Assembly: GCA_028565635.1 (NCBI GenBank)
Contig: JAOXYB010068745.1
Location: forward strand, 1-10,045
Reading direction: 5' to 3'
Length of the DNA stretch: 10,045 nucleotides
Source of the DNA: Phoronis ovalis
Lineage: Eukaryota > Phoronida > Phoronidae
Every line of letters begins with the position of its first letter. Positions within the stretch are counted from its first letter, which is position 1. The notes under the pieces are model-generated. The model was not told the origin of the DNA and did not search any database. It was given only the letters and a program-made list of their open reading frames with translations. This document shows positions 7,155 to 10,045 of this stretch, piece by piece. A program made the translations under genes and the position numbers.

Positions 7155-9657
7155 CTACAAATAAACACAAGTTTTGAAATACATAAACATGCAGTATATG
7201 TTCATTACACTGGCATATTTTAAAATATATTCGGCAAGAAAACAAATTGTAGTTAACGCCTTTTGTATAAGATTAAAACATTATACCATACATTTACCTA
7301 TAAATGTTAGGGTACCATAATGTTTTGCAAGAATGCTATATAGTAACCATAGCAACTGTATTTTGTACATTTTTGTATTAAAAGCAATGGTACATGGAAT
7401 GGTAGCTACAAATTATACAAGACTATGCAAACAGTATGTAGCTATCAGTACGATTTCTGCAATATTAGAAATGTCACTAATCCTATGGTGAGATCTTGCC
7501 AATCAGACTTTTACTCGCATTCGTGTAAGAATGGGATAAAAACAGGATATGATGCTTCCAATACGGAAATAACAATAGACTACAAGAAGCTCCAAGACAG
7601 TAGGACATGATACCTGCATAATAACGATAGACTACAAGAAGCTCCAAGACAGTTGGGTCAAATTTGCACAAAATAAATGTTTACGTAGAGGTAACAATAT
7701 TGTAAATGTACGTGCAGGTGGCCTAAGATATGCTGAGCAAGTAAATTGCAACAACTCGAAAGGATACAAGTGAAAACCAAGGTATTCGCTTTGAGTTTGT
7801 CATAAGAAATAACACAACAGCCAGATGACAAATTGTTAAAAATCTGACAATAATGTTACAACCAAGAACGATTCTAATATATTGCAATATGTTGATGAAA
7901 ACTGTAACATCGTGATCATTATCGTATTCACGGCATACCCGCCTTTTGTTTGATAACATTTTGTTTATTTCTCAGCATATCGACTGACCTGTTACAGAAA
8001 TCTGTAGGTTCTCTACCTGTATCTTGGTGTTGTCTTGTGGCAGAGTCATTGTTCCGTCAGGTTTACCGGCGCTGTTTTCGTCATAGTACTCTCTCAGTGC
8101 GTCTCCGATGATTAATTTCTTCTTTCCTTGATCTTTCTTATATTTCTAAAATTATAATGGAAAACTTTAACATTTTAGACGGTTTATCCTTCCCGTTGCA
8201 TACATTTATATTTTCATGTTATGATTTTATATCTTGTATCCAGAGTTCAATTAATAAAATTATAAACTAGTAGCTATATGATGCGAGGTTAAAATGTTTA
8301 TGCATCAGAAATTTTATAAATACCGAAATTATTTTATCAAAGATACCTTGGGAGACGACACGCGTCTTCTTTCAACAACAGCAATTACATTATAACATCA
8401 CATGACATGAAATTTGAAACACCAGGTAATCAGCCTGTCCAAAATAGCAACGGCTATTAATCTGCTCCATCCACATCAAAACAACCGAACACCAGGTGGC
8501 TCATAGTCGCCTTGATTTTGGGAGGATATTTAAAACATGATGTAGAATGATTGGACTTTTGTTTTCACTTCACTATTACAAAACAAATTGACATGTATTT
8601 TTCTCAATGATAAGGGATCTAATATCTGTGACGTAACATGGTGGAATAAACTTCATTGCATCAGTAATGCCGTACATTGTTGAAGACAACGAAACAGCAT
8701 TTAAAACAACAGTACAACATTATAACAGAAATACGTAAATTTAAAATTTGCCGCGCCCTTAGATTTACGCAAGTTTTAAATAATATTTTCATCACATATA
8801 TAAACGAATTATTCATTGATATTATAAAGTTACACATTTAAAATCACAAGTGAATTAGCGGCATTTTAATTTCATGATAATTTAGACTGCTACATTCAAC
8901 ATCTTGCCCTAAATTGATAAATTTCTGGGTTTTTTTAATATAAAACACAATTCTCCTTGATTCTGTTGTTTAAAGATAGCTATCGTATTTGGTGAATAGT
9001 TTATAACTGCTCCAAGAAGGTATTATTTTGCAGGCATTTTGTTGAATAAACATTATAGAAAAAAGGAAATAGAAAAGTAGCTAAATTTAAGAAAATATTT
9101 CTTACTAGTAACATCATATAAAGAGTAGAATCTTTGTCTTCAACCAAGTCCAATGAACTCTCATCATCCTACAAATAAAACATAACTAGGTGTTTAGTAC
9201 TGTGCATCTTGTAAGCCATTAAAAGAAAATTGAAAAAACTACAATATCTCTAACAATGAGTCTTGTAATTGTACAAAAGTATGACAAAAAACTAATAAAC
9301 ATATCAGAAAGAAATTTGATTAACGTAGCGTTGTATTTATAACCTGATCAAGTTTAATTTCATACAATAGAGAGACACAAAGCATCTCATTTTCTATTTA
9401 AAGTTTCTATCAGATGTCAATTATCGTTTTAAAAGTTCCCCTTTAAAAATGTCTTGACACTTTACGAACATTTTCGGTTAACACCTAGTAACGATATATC
9501 TTCCTTGATTTATTTTAATAATTCATCTCCTGTCAATTGATATTCTCCTGACCTCATTCTTAATGTTAGGGTCCGCTACGTGTGCCAGTAAAATCTCCAC
9601 TATATCCAATTTACTCTTCTTAGCAGCCACATGTAACGCAGTATTTCCAAACAAAAA
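6730..9657 (-). CDS. Ankyrin repeat - coiled coil - CARD protein (3' part of a spliced gene)
   Basis: Join of four - strand exons: 9657-9553, 9168-9106, 8145-7989 and 7154-6730, giving 249 C-terminal residues. In order: an ankyrin repeat (about residues 1-35), an acidic linker (36-56), a lysine-rich segment and linker (57-109), a heptad coiled coil (119-140), a Ser/Thr/Gln-rich spacer, and a CARD (about 164-247). Every junction is GT..AG, the phases are 0, 0 and 1, and in the two middle exons only the chosen frame is open. CARDs are six-helix death-fold modules that assemble by CARD-CARD contact in caspase activation and innate-immune signalling; ankyrin repeats bind protein partners. I infer a cytoplasmic signalling adaptor or the tail of a larger receptor or kinase. 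The start codon, promoter and N-terminal domains lie beyond the right edge, so NACHT, kinase or further ankyrin domains cannot be excluded. No ortholog name is justified. Confidence 0.88.
7155..7988 (-). other. Intron upstream of the CARD exon
   Basis: 834 bp, gtcagt donor and tttatttgtag acceptor. The exons on either side join in phase without any intervening exon. It contains a 33-bp near-perfect direct repeat (7569-7653) and several chance open frames on both strands that lack family signatures. Confidence 0.88.
7569..7653. repeat. 33-bp near-perfect direct repeat in the intron
   Basis: 7569-7601 and 7621-7653 agree at 32 of 33 bases (only A/G at the sixth base), separated by 19 bp, so the offset is 52 bp. 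Each copy contains tagactacaagaagctccaa. The two copies are recent relative to the flanking intron sequence, which is otherwise unique in the window. Confidence 0.95.
7989..8145 (-). CDS. Exon: lysine-rich segment and linker
   Basis: 157 bp, 52 codons plus one base (phase 0 in, phase 1 out). The acceptor is ataattttag and the donor ACAG|gtcagt. The product starts KYKKDQGKKKLIIGDALREY and ends with IQVENLQISVT, the last base completing a Gly with the next exon. An internal gtagag donor about 28 bp earlier would break the phase with the next exon, so the later donor is preferred. The other two frames stop within about 11 codons. The basic cluster KYKKDQGKKK could be a nuclear-localisation or acidic-partner contact site; this is inference. 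No named domain recognised. Confidence 0.9.
8146..9105 (-). other. Intron between the acidic exon and the lysine-rich exon
   Basis: 960 bp, GT (gtaag) to AG (aattttag). AT-rich. A more GC-rich patch at about 8420-8525 contains two caccaggt octamers about 70 bp apart and may be an old repeat remnant, but I could not delimit an element. No coding signal. Confidence 0.82.
9106..9168 (-). CDS. Exon: short acidic linker
   Basis: 63 bp, 21 codons, phase 0 at both ends. Acceptor ttatttgtag and donor CTA|gtaag are both good matches to consensus. The product begins DDESSLDLVEDKDSTLYMML. The two other frames hit stops, which supports the reading. It is acidic and probably a flexible linker between the ankyrin stack and the lysine-rich segment. 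No catalytic motif is visible. Confidence 0.82.
9169..9552 (-). other. Intron between the ankyrin exon and the acidic exon
   Basis: 384 bp, GT..AG, with the acceptor tract ttttatttgtag. AT-rich; no repeat or embedded gene seen. Confidence 0.85.
9553..9657 (-). CDS. Exon: ankyrin repeat (first exon visible in the window)
   Basis: 105 bp, 35 codons, phase 0 at both ends. An AG acceptor (ctttttag) lies at 9659-9658 and a GT donor (GAG|gtcagg) at 9552-9551. The product reads FLFGNTALHVAAKKSKLDIV and then EILLAHVADPNIKNE. This matches the ankyrin pattern G-x-TALH-x-AA-(x)n-IV-x-LL-(x)n-ADPN-x-KN across one repeat of about 33 residues. The usual Gly before Ala-Asp-Pro is Val here. It is probably the last repeat of a longer stack, because the following exon is acidic and not ankyrin-like. 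Earlier repeats would lie in exons right of the window. Confidence 0.92.
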
Positions 9658-9968
9658 CTAAAAGTAAATTAAGAGATACGATGACGTTTTTCGATTTGCA
9701 AATGATGAACCCGTAGAATAAAACAAAATAATGTGTAATTACATTAGTTTCGTTTCTTTGACAGTTACACTTCATTCAACTTTGTACGTGTACAACGCTC
9801 TCAAGATTATCCGTGCAACATTATCTATATGCAGGTAGATAACCATTATTTATTGTGAAGCACATAACATACACACACATCTAAATAAATAATAAACAGT
9901 TCATTTTTGAAACATTATTATTTCACGTAATTATAATAACAACGATATTAGTTAATTGAATATCAAAG
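9658..9968 (-). other. Intron upstream of the ankyrin exon (continues past window)
   Basis: Inferred from the acceptor AG at 9659-9658. No further exon is recognisable before the window edge, so this intron is at least about 390 bp. AT-rich, with no embedded gene. Confidence 0.7.
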
Positions 9969-10045
9969 CAATTCATGGGGTTTATGTAGTCTGTTTTATC
10001 TTTATTATTATATCAATTCATGGGACTTATGTAGTCTGTTTTATC
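9969..10045. repeat. 45-bp-period tandem repeat at the right edge (truncated)
   Basis: 9969-10000 and 10014-10045 are 32-bp segments agreeing at 30 bases (both start caattcatggg and end gtagtctgttttatc), 45 bp apart. The second copy ends exactly at the window limit, so more copies may follow. It lies in the presumed intron of the CARD gene. Confidence 0.93.

Noticed and set aside
7425-7671. Overlapping short open frames on both strands
   Set aside because: They lie within the intron before the CARD exon, overlap each other and a duplicated 33-bp repeat, and carry no domain signature. The flanking exons join in phase without them.
7723-7959. 78-codon - strand open frame starting with ATG
   Set aside because: It is intronic, just 3' of the donor at 7988, and hydrophobic by AT-rich composition. 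Its start and stop do not connect to the gene's frame and no family is recognised.

Overview
The window looks like AT-rich, non-coding-dominated DNA from an animal nuclear genome, most plausibly a marine invertebrate such as a bivalve or another lophotrochozoan. The taxon is an inference. The support is: roughly two-thirds A+T, spliced coding exons with GT..AG introns, no prokaryote-style gene packing, long satellite-like arrays, a small inverted-repeat transposon, and one gene that joins ankyrin and CARD domains, as in invertebrate innate-immune and apoptosis gene families.

Layout, left to right. 1-128: an ATTGT/ATTAT pentanucleotide microsatellite cut by the window edge. 129-850: AT-rich DNA with no supportable gene. 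851-1820: a striking 11-bp minisatellite (unit CTACCTCCTAA / CTACCTCCAAA) with an 813-base run lacking G on the + strand and higher-order duplications. 1821-2643: nothing recognisable. 2652-3032: a 381-bp non-autonomous DNA transposon (MITE) with long terminal inverted repeats and an apparent 8-bp target-site duplication. 3033-6450: mostly intergenic, with a perfect 30-bp tandem duplication (3601-3660), one weak candidate 3'-terminal exon on the - strand (4050-4195) and a few palindromes.

The only well-supported gene runs on the - strand from 9657 (open at the right, continuing beyond the window) to a stop at 6730. Four exons (9657-9553, 9168-9106, 8145-7989, 7154-6730) join in consistent phase to give the last 249 residues of a protein: a terminal ankyrin repeat, an acidic then a lysine-rich linker, a short coiled coil, and a C-terminal CARD. 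Its promoter and N-terminal part lie outside the window to the right. The right edge (9969-10045) carries a 45-bp-period tandem repeat that probably continues.

The most unusual element is the minisatellite. Its unit contains CTACCTC, the exact complement of the let-7 microRNA seed, repeated about 70 times on the + strand, while the - strand is a dense array of GGAGG tracts. Whether it is transcribed cannot be judged from sequence alone.
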